This document shows, one piece after another, positions 63,888-64,000 of a stretch of 64,000 nucleotides of DNA. Within the stretch, counting starts at the first letter, position 1, and each line of letters begins with the position of its first letter. A program made the position numbers and the translations under genes. The stretch lies in the NCBI RefSeq assembly GCF_950295315.1, contig NC_080168.1, forward strand, positions 1,559,573-1,623,572. Reading direction: 5' to 3'. The notes under the pieces were generated by a model, which was given only the letters and a program-made list of their open reading frames with translations, had not been told where the DNA came from and ran no database searches. This DNA is from Erinaceus europaeus. Lineage: Eukaryota; Chordata; Mammalia; Eulipotyphla; Erinaceidae.

Positions 63888-64000
63888 AGGCCAGGCGGTG
63901 GCACACCTGGTTGAGCACACACATCACAGTGCACAAGGACACGGGTTCAAGCCCCATTCCCACCTGCTGGGGGAAAGCTTTGCGAGTGGTGAAGCAGGGC
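63888..64000 (+). repeat. Group B SINE, sense, cut by window end
   Basis: GAGGCCAGGCGGTGGCACAC head, GGGTTCAAGCCCC box B, GAGTGGTGAAGCAGGGC. Confidence 0.9.

Larger units (their letters stand above)
62566..64000 (+). other. FARP2 intron 8 (partial), SINE cluster
   Basis: An antisense SINE near 62720-62850, then four sense SINEs back to back to the window edge. Confidence 0.8.

Overview
The window is mammalian nuclear DNA. It has intron-rich genes with GT-AG boundaries, three CpG islands and dense tRNA-derived SINEs. The most frequent SINE family starts GGGAGTCGGGCNGTAGCGC, has a box-B-like GGTTCGA and an A-rich tail with AACAA and AATAAA motifs. From memory this is the family typical of hedgehogs (Erinaceidae), so the likely source is Erinaceus or a close relative. 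Synteny is the conserved mammalian order HDLBP - SEPTIN2 - FARP2 (human 2q37.3).

Region by region: (1) 120-6175, minus strand: ten coding exons of HDLBP (vigilin), from the initiator ATG through residue 504, covering the first five of 14 KH domains. The gene runs off the left edge. Two noncoding 5' exons are proposed (6443-6505, and one ending at 21497). (2) 6506-21496: HDLBP 5' intron with a CpG island at about 7000-8420 (possible alternative promoter), many SINEs and a CA/CG-rich array at 19606-20231. (3) About 20800-22500: CpG island interpreted as a shared bidirectional HDLBP/SEPTIN2 promoter. (4) 21800-38110, plus strand: complete SEPTIN2, 11 coding exons giving 361 codons (the length I recall for human), a spliced 3' UTR and a poly(A) signal at 38087. 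(5) 38110-39860: short intergenic segment holding an uninterrupted, target-site-duplicated 5'-truncated non-L1 retrotransposon fragment. (6) 39860-64000, plus strand: FARP2 CpG-island promoter, noncoding exon 1 and the first seven coding exons (258 residues, most of the FERM domain). The gene runs off the right edge.

The three genes are housekeeping-type and act independently: vigilin binds RNA, septin 2 is a filament-forming GTPase, and FARP2 is a FERM-RhoGEF. The most notable features are not extra genes but unusual sequence at gene boundaries. Tandem arrays abut or copy splice sites in all three genes. One array is a 49-bp unit that repeats an HDLBP 5' splice site, one is a TG array against a SEPTIN2 acceptor, and one is a 1.7-kb minisatellite that ends as the FARP2 exon 3 acceptor. 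The retroelement fragment at 38994-39643 belongs to a family I do not associate with placental mammals and is the best candidate for something undescribed.

All calls rest on reading exons, splice sites and remembered protein families. No alignments or searches were run.
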